Shown here one piece after another: positions 8,382 through 16,237 of a DNA stretch of 32,281 nt. The stretch covers positions 1-32,281 of the forward strand of contig NZ_CALWXV010000028.1 in NCBI RefSeq assembly GCF_944385615.1, given 5' to 3'. The DNA is from an uncultured Flavonifractor sp. (GTDB lineage Bacteria; Bacillota; Clostridia; Oscillospirales; Oscillospiraceae). The notes beneath the pieces are model-generated. The model was not told where the DNA came from. It was given only the letters and a program-made list of their open reading frames with translations, and ran no database searches. Every line of letters begins with the position of its first letter. The first letter of the stretch is position 1. The translations under genes and the position numbers were made by a program.

Positions 8382-10298
8382 ATGCGTATCGTCGACTTGC
8401 TGAGCACTGACAAAATCGCGCTGGGCGCTTCCGCCGCCGACAAGGACGGAGCCATCGACCTGCTGGTAGACCTGCAGGACAAGAGTGGATGTCTGACCGA
8501 CCGCAAGGCATATAAGGAGGCCATTCTGGCCCGGGAGGCCCAGACCAGCACCGCCATTGAGATGGGCATCGCCGTGCCCCACGCCAAAAGCGGCTGCGTC
8601 ACCGCCCCCAGCCTGGCCGCCTGTATTCTGAAAGAGGGCGTGGACTACGGCGCTATGGACGGCCAGCCCTCCGACCTCTTCTTTATGATCGCCGCCCCCC
8701 TGGACGGCGACCTGCACCTGGAGATCCTTTCCCACCTGATGGTCCTGCTGATGGACTTCGACTTCGTGGGCCAGCTCCGCGCCGCCCCCGACGCCAAGAC
8801 CTTTATGGAGGTCATTGACAAGTTCGAAAGCGCCAAGTTCCCCGAGGAGGCTACCGCCCAGGCCGCTCCTGTGGAGGCCGCTCATGCTGCCGGTCCCCGC
8901 ATCCTGGCGGTCACCGCCTGCCCCACCGGCATTGCCCACACCTACATGGCCGCCGAGGCCCTGGAGAAAAAGGGCAAGGAGATCGGCATCCCCGTCAAGG
9001 CCGAGACCCAGGGCTCCGGCGGAGCCAAGAATATCTTGACCCAGGCCGAGATCGACGCCTGCGACGGCATCATCATCGCCGCCGACAAGGAGGTGGATCT
9101 GGCCCGGTTTGACGGCAAGCATGTGCTGCGGGTACCTGTCTCCGACGGCATCCACAAGCCGGAGGAGTTGATCCGTCAGGCCCCCAGCGCCCCCATCTAC
9201 CACCACACCGGCGAGGTGGTCCACGAGGCCTCCAACGAGAGCATCGGCCGCAAGCTGTACAAGCAGCTGATGAACGGCGTCAGCCACATGCTCCCCTTCG
9301 TCATTGGCGGCGGCATCCTCATCGCCTTGGCCTTCCTGCTGGACGACGCCTCCATCGATTACGCCAACTTCGGCACCAACACCCCCATTGCCGCCTGGTT
9401 TAAGAACATCGGCGGCGTGGCCTTCAACTTCATGCTGCCCATCCTGGCCGGCTTTATCGCCATGTCCATTGCCGACCGGCCCGGCCTGATGGTGGGCTTT
9501 GTGGGCGGCGCGCTGGCCGTGTCGGGCGCTACCTTCCTCTCCCCCTCCGGCACTGCTGTGTCCGCCGGCTTCCTGGGCGCCCTCATTGCCGGCTTTGCCG
9601 CCGGTTACCTGATGCTGGGTATGCGTAAGGTGTGCGACAAGCTGCCCCACGCCCTGGAAGGTCTGAAACCCATCCTCATTTACCCGGTGGTGGGCCTGCT
9701 GATTATCGGCCTGTTCATGTGCCTCATCAACCCCATCGTGGGCGCCATCAACACCGCCTTGTACTCCGGCCTGGAGGCCATGGGCGAGGGCAGCAAGATC
9801 GTGCTGGGTATCGTGCTGGCCGGTATGATGGCCGTGGATATGGGCGGTCCCTTCAACAAGGCCGCCTACGTGTTCGGCACCTCCACCCTGGCCACCATGG
9901 CCGCCGGGCAGGGCTCCGACATCATGGCCGCCGTTATGGTAGGCGGTATGGTGCCCCCCATTGCCATCGCGCTGGCCACCACCTTCTTCAAGAATCGCTT
10001 CACCGCGGACGAGCGCAAGTCCGGTGTGGTCAACTACATCATGGGCCTGTGCTTCATCACCGAGGGCGCCATTCCCTTCGCTGCCGGCGACCCCCTCCAC
10101 GTCCTCCCCGCCTGCATCGTAGGCTCCGGCGTGGCCGGCGCTCTGTCCATGGCCTTTGGCTGCGCCCTCCCCGCACCCCACGGCGGCATCTTCGTGTTCC
10201 CCGTCATGACCAACGTGCTGGGCTATGTCGTGGCCCTGGCGGTGGGTTCCCTGGTAGGCATGGTCCTGCTGGGTCTGCTGAAGAAAAAGAAAGTCTAA
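8382..10298 (+). CDS. fruA: PTS fructose transporter EIIABC
   Basis: Product of 638 residues with all three fructose-family domains in one chain. EIIA (1-150) has the phospho-acceptor His67 in GIAVPHAKS. EIIB (~172-270) has the phosphocysteine Cys180 in VTACPTGIAHTYMAA. EIIC (~285-635) is a multi-helix membrane channel starting at QLMNGVSHMLPFVIGGG. It imports fructose and phosphorylates it to fructose-1-phosphate. AAAGGAG lies 11 bases before the ATG. No terminator follows, so transcription may read on into ptsH-ptsI. Confidence 0.95.
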   Translation: MRIVDLLSTDKIALGASAADKDGAIDLLVDLQDKSGCLTDRKAYKEAILAREAQTSTAIEMGIAVPHAKSGCVTAPSLAACILKEGVDYGAMDGQPSDLFFMIAAPLDGDLHLEILSHLMVLLMDFDFVGQLRAAPDAKTFMEVIDKFESAKFPEEATAQAAPVEAAHAAGPRILAVTACPTGIAHTYMAAEALEKKGKEIGIPVKAETQGSGGAKNILTQAEIDACDGIIIAADKEVDLARFDGKHVLRVPVSDGIHKPEELIRQAPSAPIYHHTGEVVHEASNESIGRKLYKQLMNGVSHMLPFVIGGGILIALAFLLDDASIDYANFGTNTPIAAWFKNIGGVAFNFMLPILAGFIAMSIADRPGLMVGFVGGALAVSGATFLSPSGTAVSAGFLGALIAGFAAGYLMLGMRKVCDKLPHALEGLKPILIYPVVGLLIIGLFMCLINPIVGAINTALYSGLEAMGEGSKIVLGIVLAGMMAVDMGGPFNKAAYVFGTSTLATMAAGQGSDIMAAVMVGGMVPPIAIALATTFFKNRFTADERKSGVVNYIMGLCFITEGAIPFAAGDPLHVLPACIVGSGVAGALSMAFGCALPAPHGGIFVFPVMTNVLGYVVALAVGSLVGMVLLGLLKKKKV

Positions 10299-10311
10299 TG
10301 CCATCAAAACT

Positions 10312-10340
10312 TTGACAAGCTGCGCTGCAGCTGATATAGT
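10312..10340 (+). promoter_or_regulatory. ptsHI promoter with a dyad operator in its spacer
   Basis: TTGACA (10312-10317) and TATAGT (10335-10340) are separated by exactly 17 bp. The spacer begins with a perfect inverted repeat AGCTGC-GCT-GCAGCT (10318-10332), placed between the two polymerase contacts, which is what a repressor operator would look like. The transcript would start about 30 bp before the ptsH ATG. Confidence 0.75.
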
Positions 10341-10379
10341 AACACAGTTATCCATGTAAGTAAGAAAGGAAGTATCACT

Positions 10380-10643
10380 ATGGTTACCGCCAAGACTAAG
10401 ATCGTCAATCCCCAGGGTATGCACATGCGTCCCGCCCAGCTTTTCGTCAACACCATGGCCAAGTACAAAAGTGAAGTCACCATCGTGTTCAACGGCAAGA
10501 ACATCAACGCCAAGAGCATCATGCACCTGATGGCCGCCTGCATCAAGCAGGGCAGCGAGATCGAGATCCAGTGCTGCGGCGAGCAGGAGGCCGAGGCCCT
10601 GAAGGCTGCGGTGGAGCTGGTGGAATCCGGCCTGGGCGAGTAA
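10380..10643 (+). CDS. ptsH: phosphocarrier protein HPr
   Basis: Product of 87 residues, normal length. The phosphorylatable His15 lies in PQGMHMRPA with Arg17 beside it. Ser46 is conserved in NAKSIMHLM, the target of HPr kinase in Firmicutes, so a CcpA-type catabolite repression role is possible; HPr kinase itself is not in this window. It carries phosphate from Enzyme I to the EIIA domain of FruA. AGGAAG precedes the ATG. Confidence 0.96.
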   Translation: MVTAKTKIVNPQGMHMRPAQLFVNTMAKYKSEVTIVFNGKNINAKSIMHLMAACIKQGSEIEIQCCGEQEAEALKAAVELVESGLGE

Positions 10644-10679
10644 TCGCCCAAGCCGCCGAATGGACAGGAGGAGACTGCT

Positions 10680-12389
10680 ATGATCTTACGGGGTATCGCC
10701 GCTTCCGACGGGATCGGCATCGGCAAAGTCGTCCGCGTCCAGGAACAGAACCTGGACTACTCTGCCGTCAAGTACGGCGGCAAAGAGGCGGAGAAGGACC
10801 GGCTTCAGGCCGCCATCACGCAGTTCAACGAAAAAACCACCGATATGGCCGAGCACATCCGTACCCAGGTGGGCGAGAAGGAATCGGAGATCCTCACCGG
10901 TCAGATCATGATGCTGAGCGACCCCTTCATGCAGAGCCAGATGGGGGAGGCCATTGACGCCGGTCAGTGCGCCGAGGCCGCTGTGGACCAGGTGTGTACC
11001 ATGTACGCCGAGATGTTCGCCGGTGTGGACGATGAGCTGATGCGCCAGCGTGCCACCGACGTGCGGGACATCCGCAGCCGGATGCTGGCCATCCTGTTGG
11101 GGGTCACTGGTGTGGATGTGAGCCGCCTGCCCGCTGGCAGCGTACTGGTGGCCCGCGATCTGACCCCCTCCATGACGGTGGGCCTGGACAAGGAGCATGT
11201 GGCCGCCATCCTCACCGAGGTGGGAGGACGCACCAGCCACTCCGCCATCCTGGCCCGGGCTCTGGAGCTGCCCGCGGTGCTCAGTGTCCCCAATGCCATG
11301 GAGCAGCTGAAGGACGGGGAGCAGGTCATCGTGGACGGCGGCGAGGGCGTGGCCCTGGTGGGCCCGGACCAGTCCACCCTGGCCCAGTATCAGACCAAGC
11401 AGGAGGAGTTTTTGCGCCGGAAGGCCCTGCTGGCCGTGTATCGGGACAAGGAGACGGTGGACGCCGAGGGCAACCGCTACGCGCTGTATGCCAACATTGG
11501 CTCCACCGCCGACGCGGCAGCCGCCGCCGGGTCGGGGGCCGAGGGCGTGGGCCTGTTCCGCACGGAGTTTTTGTTCATGGACCGGGTGGACATGCCCACC
11601 GAGGCCGAGCAGTACGAGGCCTATCTGGCCGTCTCCCGCACCATGGCGGGCAAGGAGGTCATCATCCGCACCCTGGATGTAGGCGGCGACAAGGCGGTGG
11701 ATTACCTGGGCATGGCACCCGAGGAAAACCCCTTCTTGGGCCACCGGGCCATCCGCTACTGTCTGGACAACCCCGACCTGTACAAGGTCCAGCTGCGGGC
11801 CCTGCTGCGAGCGGGAGCTGAGGAGAAAAACATCAAGATCATGCTGCCGCTGGTCACCTCTCTGGAGGAGATCCGGGGGGCCAAAGCCCTGCTGGAGACC
11901 TGCAAGCGCGAGCTGGAGGCCGAGGGCCTGCCCTATCACAAGGACATCCCCCTGGGTATCATGGTGGAAACCCCTGCCGCCGCCCTTATCGCGGACCTGC
12001 TGGCCCGGGAGTGCGACTTCTTCTCCATCGGCACCAACGACCTGACCCAGTACACCATGGCGGTGGACCGTGGCAATGCCCAGGTGGAGAACCTGTACAC
12101 CACCTTCCATCCGGCGGTGCTTCGCTCCATCCGCAATGTGATTACCGCCGCCAAGGAGGCGGGCATCCAGGTGGGTATGTGCGGCGAGGCCGCCGCCGAT
12201 CCCCGGCTCATCCCCCTGCTCATGACCTGGGGCCTGGATGAGTTCTCGGTCAGCGCCTCCGCCGTGCTGGCCACCCGTGCCCAGATCCACCACTGGCACA
12301 CCGCCCAGGCATCTCAGGTGACCCAGAAGGCCATGGGCCTGTCCACTGCCGCTGAGGTAGAGGAGTACCTCAAATCCGCGGTACAATAA
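10680..12389 (+). CDS. ptsI: PTS Enzyme I (phosphoenolpyruvate-protein phosphotransferase)
   Basis: Product of 569 residues. The phospho-His domain has GGRTSHSAILARAL with active His187. The PEP-binding barrel has GVGLFRTEFLFM, TNDLTQYTMAVDR and the catalytic cysteine in VGMCGEAAADP. It moves phosphate from PEP to HPr. AGGAGG lies 8 bases upstream of the ATG, and the gene follows ptsH by 36 bp. Placing the two general PTS proteins directly after a fructose EII suggests that this locus supplies the PTS for fructose and perhaps for the whole cell. Confidence 0.97.
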   Translation: MILRGIAASDGIGIGKVVRVQEQNLDYSAVKYGGKEAEKDRLQAAITQFNEKTTDMAEHIRTQVGEKESEILTGQIMMLSDPFMQSQMGEAIDAGQCAEAAVDQVCTMYAEMFAGVDDELMRQRATDVRDIRSRMLAILLGVTGVDVSRLPAGSVLVARDLTPSMTVGLDKEHVAAILTEVGGRTSHSAILARALELPAVLSVPNAMEQLKDGEQVIVDGGEGVALVGPDQSTLAQYQTKQEEFLRRKALLAVYRDKETVDAEGNRYALYANIGSTADAAAAAGSGAEGVGLFRTEFLFMDRVDMPTEAEQYEAYLAVSRTMAGKEVIIRTLDVGGDKAVDYLGMAPEENPFLGHRAIRYCLDNPDLYKVQLRALLRAGAEEKNIKIMLPLVTSLEEIRGAKALLETCKRELEAEGLPYHKDIPLGIMVETPAAALIADLLARECDFFSIGTNDLTQYTMAVDRGNAQVENLYTTFHPAVLRSIRNVITAAKEAGIQVGMCGEAAADPRLIPLLMTWGLDEFSVSASAVLATRAQIHHWHTAQASQVTQKAMGLSTAAEVEEYLKSAVQ

Positions 12390-12414
12390 CAAACAGAAAT
12401 CAATCTTTGGCGCG

Positions 12415-12452
12415 CAAAAAAGGGCGTTCCCATGCCGGGAACGCCCTTTTTA
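12415..12452. terminator. bidirectional terminator between ptsI and deoC
   Basis: A perfect 10-bp stem (12422-12431 with 12437-12446) and 5-base loop are flanked by seven A on the left and a T run on the right, suiting both convergent genes. Confidence 0.93.
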
Positions 12453-12483
12453 TAGTCTATAGTCAATATGGATGAAACTGAAC

Positions 12484-13149
12484 TCAATAGCCCTGGGGCG
12501 CCTGCCCCTTCACCAGCTTGACGATAGCGGAAGTACCCAAGCGGTCAGCGCCCAGGTTGATAAAGTCCTCGGCATCCTGCAAGGTGCGGATTCCTCCGGC
12601 AGCCTTGACCCGCACCTCGGGGCCCACGTTGGCCTTGAACAAAGCTACATCCTCCCGGGTGGCTCCGCCGGTGGAGAAGCCGGTGGAGGTCTTGATATAG
12701 TCCGCTCCCGCCTCGGTGACGATATGGCACAGCTTGATCTTCTCCTCCTGGGTGAGCAAGCAGGCCTCCACAATGACCTTCAGGATGCGACCCTGGCAGG
12801 AGTTCTTGATGGTCTTGATCTCCTCCAGCAGGTCGTCCCAGCGTTGATCCTTCACCCAGCCGATATTGATGACCATGTCGATCTCATCGGCACCGTTGCG
12901 GATGGCGTCCTCGGTCTCAAACACCTTGACCGCGGTGGTGGAATAGCCATTGGGGAAACCGATGACGGTACAGATCTTCAGGTCATTGCCCACATAATCA
13001 GCCGCCTGCTTCACATAGGCGGCAGGGATACAGACCGAAGCGCAGTCGTACTTCATCCCATCGTCGCACACTGCCTTGATCTGTCCCCAGGTGGATTCCG
13101 GCTTGAGCAGGGTGTGGTCACAATGGGTCAGAATCTCCTTCACGTCCAT
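12484..13149 (-). CDS. deoC: deoxyribose-phosphate aldolase DeoC
   Basis: Product of 221 residues. The Schiff-base Lys153 is in YIKTSTGF, the assisting Lys182 in VKAAGGIR, and Asp91 in [11 protein letters not shown]. It cleaves 2-deoxyribose-5-phosphate to acetaldehyde and glyceraldehyde-3-phosphate in the cytoplasm during deoxynucleoside breakdown. AAGGAAG precedes the ATG. It lies 23 bp downstream of the DUF362 Fe-S gene and is probably cotranscribed; no other deoxynucleoside catabolism genes are near. Confidence 0.96.
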   Translation of the reverse strand: MDVKEILTHCDHTLLKPESTWGQIKAVCDDGMKYDCASVCIPAAYVKQAADYVGNDLKICTVIGFPNGYSTTAVKVFETEDAIRNGADEIDMVINIGWVKDQRWDDLLEEIKTIKNSCQGRILKVIVEACLLTQEEKIKLCHIVTEAGADYIKTSTGFSTGGATREDVALFKANVGPEVRVKAAGGIRTLQDAEDFINLGADRLGTSAIVKLVKGQAPQGY

Positions 13150-13172
13150 GTCAACTCTTCCTTTCTAAGGGA

Positions 13173-14300
13173 TTATTTTACCTCGATCAGCTCATAGGAC
13201 CGGGTGCCCACGCCCATCTTCTCACAGTGAGCCAGGCACACCTTCCAGTCGGTTTCAGGCATACTGTTGATAAAGTGATCGTGGTGGTCACAGAAGCCGG
13301 GCGCATGCATCTGCTCATCCAGGGCGGAGCCCGGAATGGGCGTCTGGCGCAGGCAGGCGTCGGCACAGGCCTGATCCAGGGCCACCGGGTCAAAGGAGGC
13401 AAACATACCCACATCGGGCAGGATGGGCAGGTCGTTCTCCCCGTGGCAATCGCAGTAGGGGGACACGTCGATGACCAGATTGATGTGGAACTGGGGACGG
13501 CCGTCCACCACCGCCTTGGCGTATTCCGCCATCCGGCAGCTGAGCTCCTCCATGGCCGCATCATAGCCGGTGTGGATGGCGTCCACGTTGCACACAGCGA
13601 TGCAGCGGCCGCAGCCCACGCACTTGCTCAGGTCAATGGAGGCCTTCCGGTCGACATCATAGGAAATGGCGTCGTGGGCGCACTGGGTGGCGCACTTGCG
13701 GCAGCCCACACACAGGCTCTGCTCCACCATGGGCTTGCCCTGGGCGTGCTGCTCCATCTTGCCCCGGCGGGAGCCGCAGCCCATGCCCAGGTTTTTAATG
13801 GCGCCACCGAAGCCGGTCTGCTCATGGCCCTTGAAGTGGGACAGGGAGATCACCACGTCGGCCTCCATGATAGCCTTGCCGATTTTGGCGGTGGTGATGT
13901 GCTCCGCCCCCTCTACCGGCACCTCCACGTCGTCGTTGCCCCGCAGACCGTCGCCGATGATGATCTGACAGCCGGTGGACAGCGGAGAGAAGCCGTTTTC
14001 ATAAGCGGCGTCCAGATGCTCCAAGGCATTCTTCCGCCGGCCAGGATACAGGGTATTGCAGTCGGTGAGGAAGGGCACGCCGCCCAGGCTCTTCACCACG
14101 TCCGCCACCACTTTGGCATAGTTGGGCCGCAGGAAGGCCAGGTTGCCCGGCTCGCCAAAGTGCATCTTGATGGCGACCAGCTTCCGCTCAAAGTCAATCT
14201 CCCCGATGCCCGCCGTGCGGATCAGCTTCTCCAGCTTGTTCAGCAGATTCTTGCCGGGCTGGCAGCGCAGGTCGGAGTAATATACCTTTGCCTGTTCCAT
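13173..14300 (-). CDS. DUF362 protein with two [4Fe-4S] ferredoxin motifs
   Basis: Product of 375 residues. The N-terminal two thirds is a DUF362 domain (SLSHFKGHEQTGFGGAIKN around residue 160 is typical). A bacterial ferredoxin-like insert carries two complete CxxCxxCxxxC sets, at Cys197/200/203/207 and Cys227/230/233/237, followed by the rest of DUF362. It probably handles electrons in the cytoplasm, but no reaction is established for the family. An open frame reaches back to 14435; the ATG at 14300 is chosen because AGGAGG lies 10 bases before it and the conserved domain begins there. It is the first gene of a unit with deoC and has a leader of about 140 bases. Confidence 0.9.
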   Translation of the reverse strand: MEQAKVYYSDLRCQPGKNLLNKLEKLIRTAGIGEIDFERKLVAIKMHFGEPGNLAFLRPNYAKVVADVVKSLGGVPFLTDCNTLYPGRRKNALEHLDAAYENGFSPLSTGCQIIIGDGLRGNDDVEVPVEGAEHITTAKIGKAIMEADVVISLSHFKGHEQTGFGGAIKNLGMGCGSRRGKMEQHAQGKPMVEQSLCVGCRKCATQCAHDAISYDVDRKASIDLSKCVGCGRCIAVCNVDAIHTGYDAAMEELSCRMAEYAKAVVDGRPQFHINLVIDVSPYCDCHGENDLPILPDVGMFASFDPVALDQACADACLRQTPIPGSALDEQMHAPGFCDHHDHFINSMPETDWKVCLAHCEKMGVGTRSYELIEVK

Positions 14301-14446
14301 AGGTTCAACATTCCTCCTAAGTTTACACTGTAATGGGTTCAGACGCCGGCGCATCCTGCGCCCGGAACAAGCCCGCAAGCTCTTTCCGCGTCCTTTTGGC
14401 TCTGCCCCACTTGCTCCATGGGGCTGAGGCCACAATAAACATCTTC

Positions 14447-14475
14447 ATTTTATACTGGTTTTTTCCTGTCTGCAA
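14447..14475 (-). promoter_or_regulatory. promoter of the DUF362-deoC unit
   Basis: On the - strand TTGCAG (14475-14470) and TAAAAT (14452-14447) are separated by 17 bp. The implied leader (about 14301-14440) is GC-rich and can form several short stems, for example GCCCCA with TGGGGC and GGCGC with GCGCC, but no known riboswitch was recognised. Confidence 0.6.
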
Positions 14476-14940
14476 GTGCTTTTCCGGCCAAAGCCCTTTT
14501 TTCCACGCTTTTATGAAAGAGCAGATCAGTTTTCATGCACAGTTCTCCATTTTTCGCTTTATGTCACCAAAAACGATCCGGTTTTCTTTTTGACCTATCC
14601 GATATATCTTGTAGATATCTTGTTGAAAAAGCAGAAAATAGGCTCTTTTCTTCGGTGAAATCCTGGTGGAAAACTCTGTGGACAATGTGGATAACTTTTT
14701 GTAAAGTACAATTCTCTCTTTATTTTATGTTAACTTATATGATTTATGGTTCAGATATCTATGCTCTTAATCTGTCTTTTCTTTTTTATATCCATCACTT
14801 TTTCTCGCTTTTTATTTTCCAGTTTATTCTTGTTTTTATATTTTATCAAAATAGGCAAAGAAAATACGGACATTTTTGCATATTCTCCTGCATATTCCAC
14901 GAACTATACCCACTGTATTTTTTCGTATACAAAGATGTGG
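14476..14940. other. AT-rich gene-free region with DnaA-box cluster
   Basis: This part of the 14301-15012 gap is strongly AT-rich, unlike its surroundings. At 14686-14694 TGTGGATAA is a perfect DnaA box on the - strand (TTATCCACA). Abutting it at 14677-14685 is TGTGGACAA, and at 14665-14673 the weaker GGTGGAAAA, all in one orientation. A dyad TTGTA-AAG-TACAA follows at 14699-14711. Open frames here lack ribosome sites and are judged noncoding. Confidence 0.5.
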
Positions 14941-14969
14941 TTGACGCCATTCTAAAAATATGCTATCAT
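14941..14969 (+). promoter_or_regulatory. promoter of tRNA-Thr
   Basis: TTGACG (14941-14946) and TATCAT (14964-14969) are separated by 17 bp, about 43 bp before the tRNA. Confidence 0.8.
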
Positions 14970-15012
14970 TGGTAATTGCAAGTGCAGTTATTTGAAAAGC
15001 GGCGTTTGTTTT

Positions 15013-15087
15013 GCTAGTGTGGCTCAGAGGTAGAGCAGCTCACTCGTAATGAGCAGGCCGTGGGTTCGATTCCCACCACTAGCTCCA
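15013..15087 (+). tRNA. tRNA-Thr (CGT)
   Basis: The acceptor stem GCTAGTG pairs with CACTAGC, the D arm is GCTC/GAGC, and the anticodon stem GCTCA/TGAGC encloses the loop CTCGTAA, giving anticodon CGT. The T arm is GTGGG-TTCGATT-CCCAC. The CCA end is encoded (15085-15087). It has its own promoter and terminator. Confidence 0.97.
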
Positions 15088-15090
15088 AGC

Positions 15091-15137
15091 AAAAAGCTAC
15101 ATTTCAGTCTTAAAATGAGGCTGAAATGTAGCTTTTT
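15091..15137. terminator. terminator after tRNA-Thr, shared with the collagen-like gene
   Basis: A perfect 17-bp stem (15091-15107 with 15121-15137) includes its A and T runs. The collagen-like gene on the - strand ends directly at 15138, so the structure can serve both. Confidence 0.92.
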
Positions 15138-16109
15138 TTATAACGCTCTGCGCAGCTTCAGAATGGTCAGGCTGATCTCTCCATCGGTAGCATCGGCCGA
15201 CCCGCTGTAGGTCAGGAAAAAGGTAGTGGCCACAGGGGCCCGCAGGATCAAAAAGCCGGAGCCGCAGGCACTGCCTCCTCCGTCCGCGTTGACGGCAAAA
15301 TAGATGGATGTCTCCAAGTGCGGCACACCATTATAGCTGGGCGTTACCTGCATATAGTTGGCCTGCCGAAAGATGGCCGATACTTTATAGGAAATGAGAT
15401 AATAGCCGGGTGCCAGAGCAATCTGCTCCAACGCAGGCTGGGTGATGTTCCCCGTCGGATCGGTGACATCGGGAAATACCGCCAACTGTCTCCCCCGTAC
15501 CAGCGGATACTGATAGTTAAAAAAGGAGGCAAACACATCGTCAGGTACAATTCCGGCCGCCCCTGTGGGTCCTGTGGGACCTGTGGGACCTTCCAACCCA
15601 GTGGGACCGGTGGGGCCTTGGACGCCTATAGGACCGGTGGGTCCTACAGAGCCTGCGGCTCCTGTCGGCCCTGTGGGACCAGGCTCTCCCGTTGGGCCAG
15701 TGGCCCCTGTTGGACCCGTTAGGCTGTCCCCGCCCGCCGGGCCGGTGGGGCCTGTTGGGCCAGTGGGCCCCGGCTCCCCCGTGGGTCCGGTTGCCCCTGT
15801 GGGTCCGGTCAGGCTGCTGCTCCCACCCGCTGGGCCGGTGGGGCCTGTTGGCCCGGTGGGACCAGGTATCCCCGATGGACCGGTGGCGCCTGTGGGACCG
15901 GTCATACCGGCTCCACCCGCCGGACCGGTGGGACCGGTCGTTCCGGGCGCTCCTGTGGGGCCGGTTGGGCCAGGGAGCCCCGTGGGGCCGGTGGGCCCCC
16001 GGCAGGTACAACAGGGAATGCAGCCCGTTGGAAATGGGTTGGAATCATAGTACCTGTACTGCTCACGCTCATTCCGCGCCAAAGCTGCCTCACGCCCTCT
16101 CCTATACAC
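15138..16109 (-). CDS. collagen-like (Gly-Pro-Thr) surface or spore protein
   Basis: Product of 323 residues. A short basic N-terminus ends in a cysteine cluster (TGCIPCCTC, residues 28-36). Residues 38-186 are Gly-X-Y triplets, mostly Gly-Pro-Thr, broken twice by PAGGSSSLT and PAGGDSLT. Residues 187-323 form a BclA-type C-terminal domain ([41 protein letters not shown]), which in related proteins trimerises. Such proteins form exosporium or surface filaments, with Thr residues glycosylated. No signal peptide is present, which fits a spore-outer-layer protein made in the mother cell. The start is GTG at 16109 with a weak upstream AGGA; an in-frame stop lies farther upstream. A possible sporulation-type promoter is described in the findings. 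Confidence 0.88.
   Translation of the reverse strand: MYRRGREAALARNEREQYRYYDSNPFPTGCIPCCTCRGPTGPTGLPGPTGPTGAPGTTGPTGPAGGAGMTGPTGATGPSGIPGPTGPTGPTGPAGGSSSLTGPTGATGPTGEPGPTGPTGPTGPAGGDSLTGPTGATGPTGEPGPTGPTGAAGSVGPTGPIGVQGPTGPTGLEGPTGPTGPTGAAGIVPDDVFASFFNYQYPLVRGRQLAVFPDVTDPTGNITQPALEQIALAPGYYLISYKVSAIFRQANYMQVTPSYNGVPHLETSIYFAVNADGGGSACGSGFLILRAPVATTFFLTYSGSADATDGEISLTILKLRRAL
15552..15998 (-). repeat. collagen triplet repeats
   Basis: About 50 Gly-X-Y codon triplets. Two higher-order units of 30-31 codons begin with GATGP(S/T)G at residues 74, 105 and 135. The segment [20 protein letters not shown] occurs identically at residues 100-119 and 130-149. Such DNA is prone to length change by slippage. 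Confidence 0.9.
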
Positions 16110-16183
16110 AATCCGGCGGTCCTGTACAGTTCCGCTCGCTTGTCACAGCCTATGCCGCTCCCTGTTCTTTTGTGCTCCCACGC

Positions 16184-16226
16184 AAAAAATACGCAAAGGA
16201 CCCTGCCGTTGGCAGGGTCCTTTGCG
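16184..16226 (-). terminator. terminator of the ABC/nag operon
   Basis: A perfect 16-bp stem (16192-16207 with 16211-16226) and GTT loop; on the - strand it is followed by TATTTTTT. It lies 12 bp after the ATPase stop codon and closes the seven-gene operon. Confidence 0.93.
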
Positions 16227-16237
16227 CTATGTTACGA

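Noticed and set aside
8352-10526. 724-codon - strand open frame opposite fruA and ptsH
   Set aside because: Longest frame in the window, but it is a shadow of two certain genes, with Gly/His/Gln-rich composition typical of antisense GC-rich coding DNA. The same holds for 6719-8602, 10686-12392, 26087-28174 and 31145-32269 on the - strand.
14535-14975. 146-codon + strand open frame in the AT-rich gap
   Set aside because: Phe/Ile/Tyr-rich because the DNA is AT-rich; no ribosome site, and it runs through the tRNA-Thr promoter. The overlapping frames at 14333-14593, 14476-14658 and 14746-14955 are rejected for the same reasons.
15552-15998. Tandem repeats considered as a CRISPR array
   Set aside because: The repeats are in frame, encode Gly-X-Y triplets without unique spacers, and no cas genes are present.
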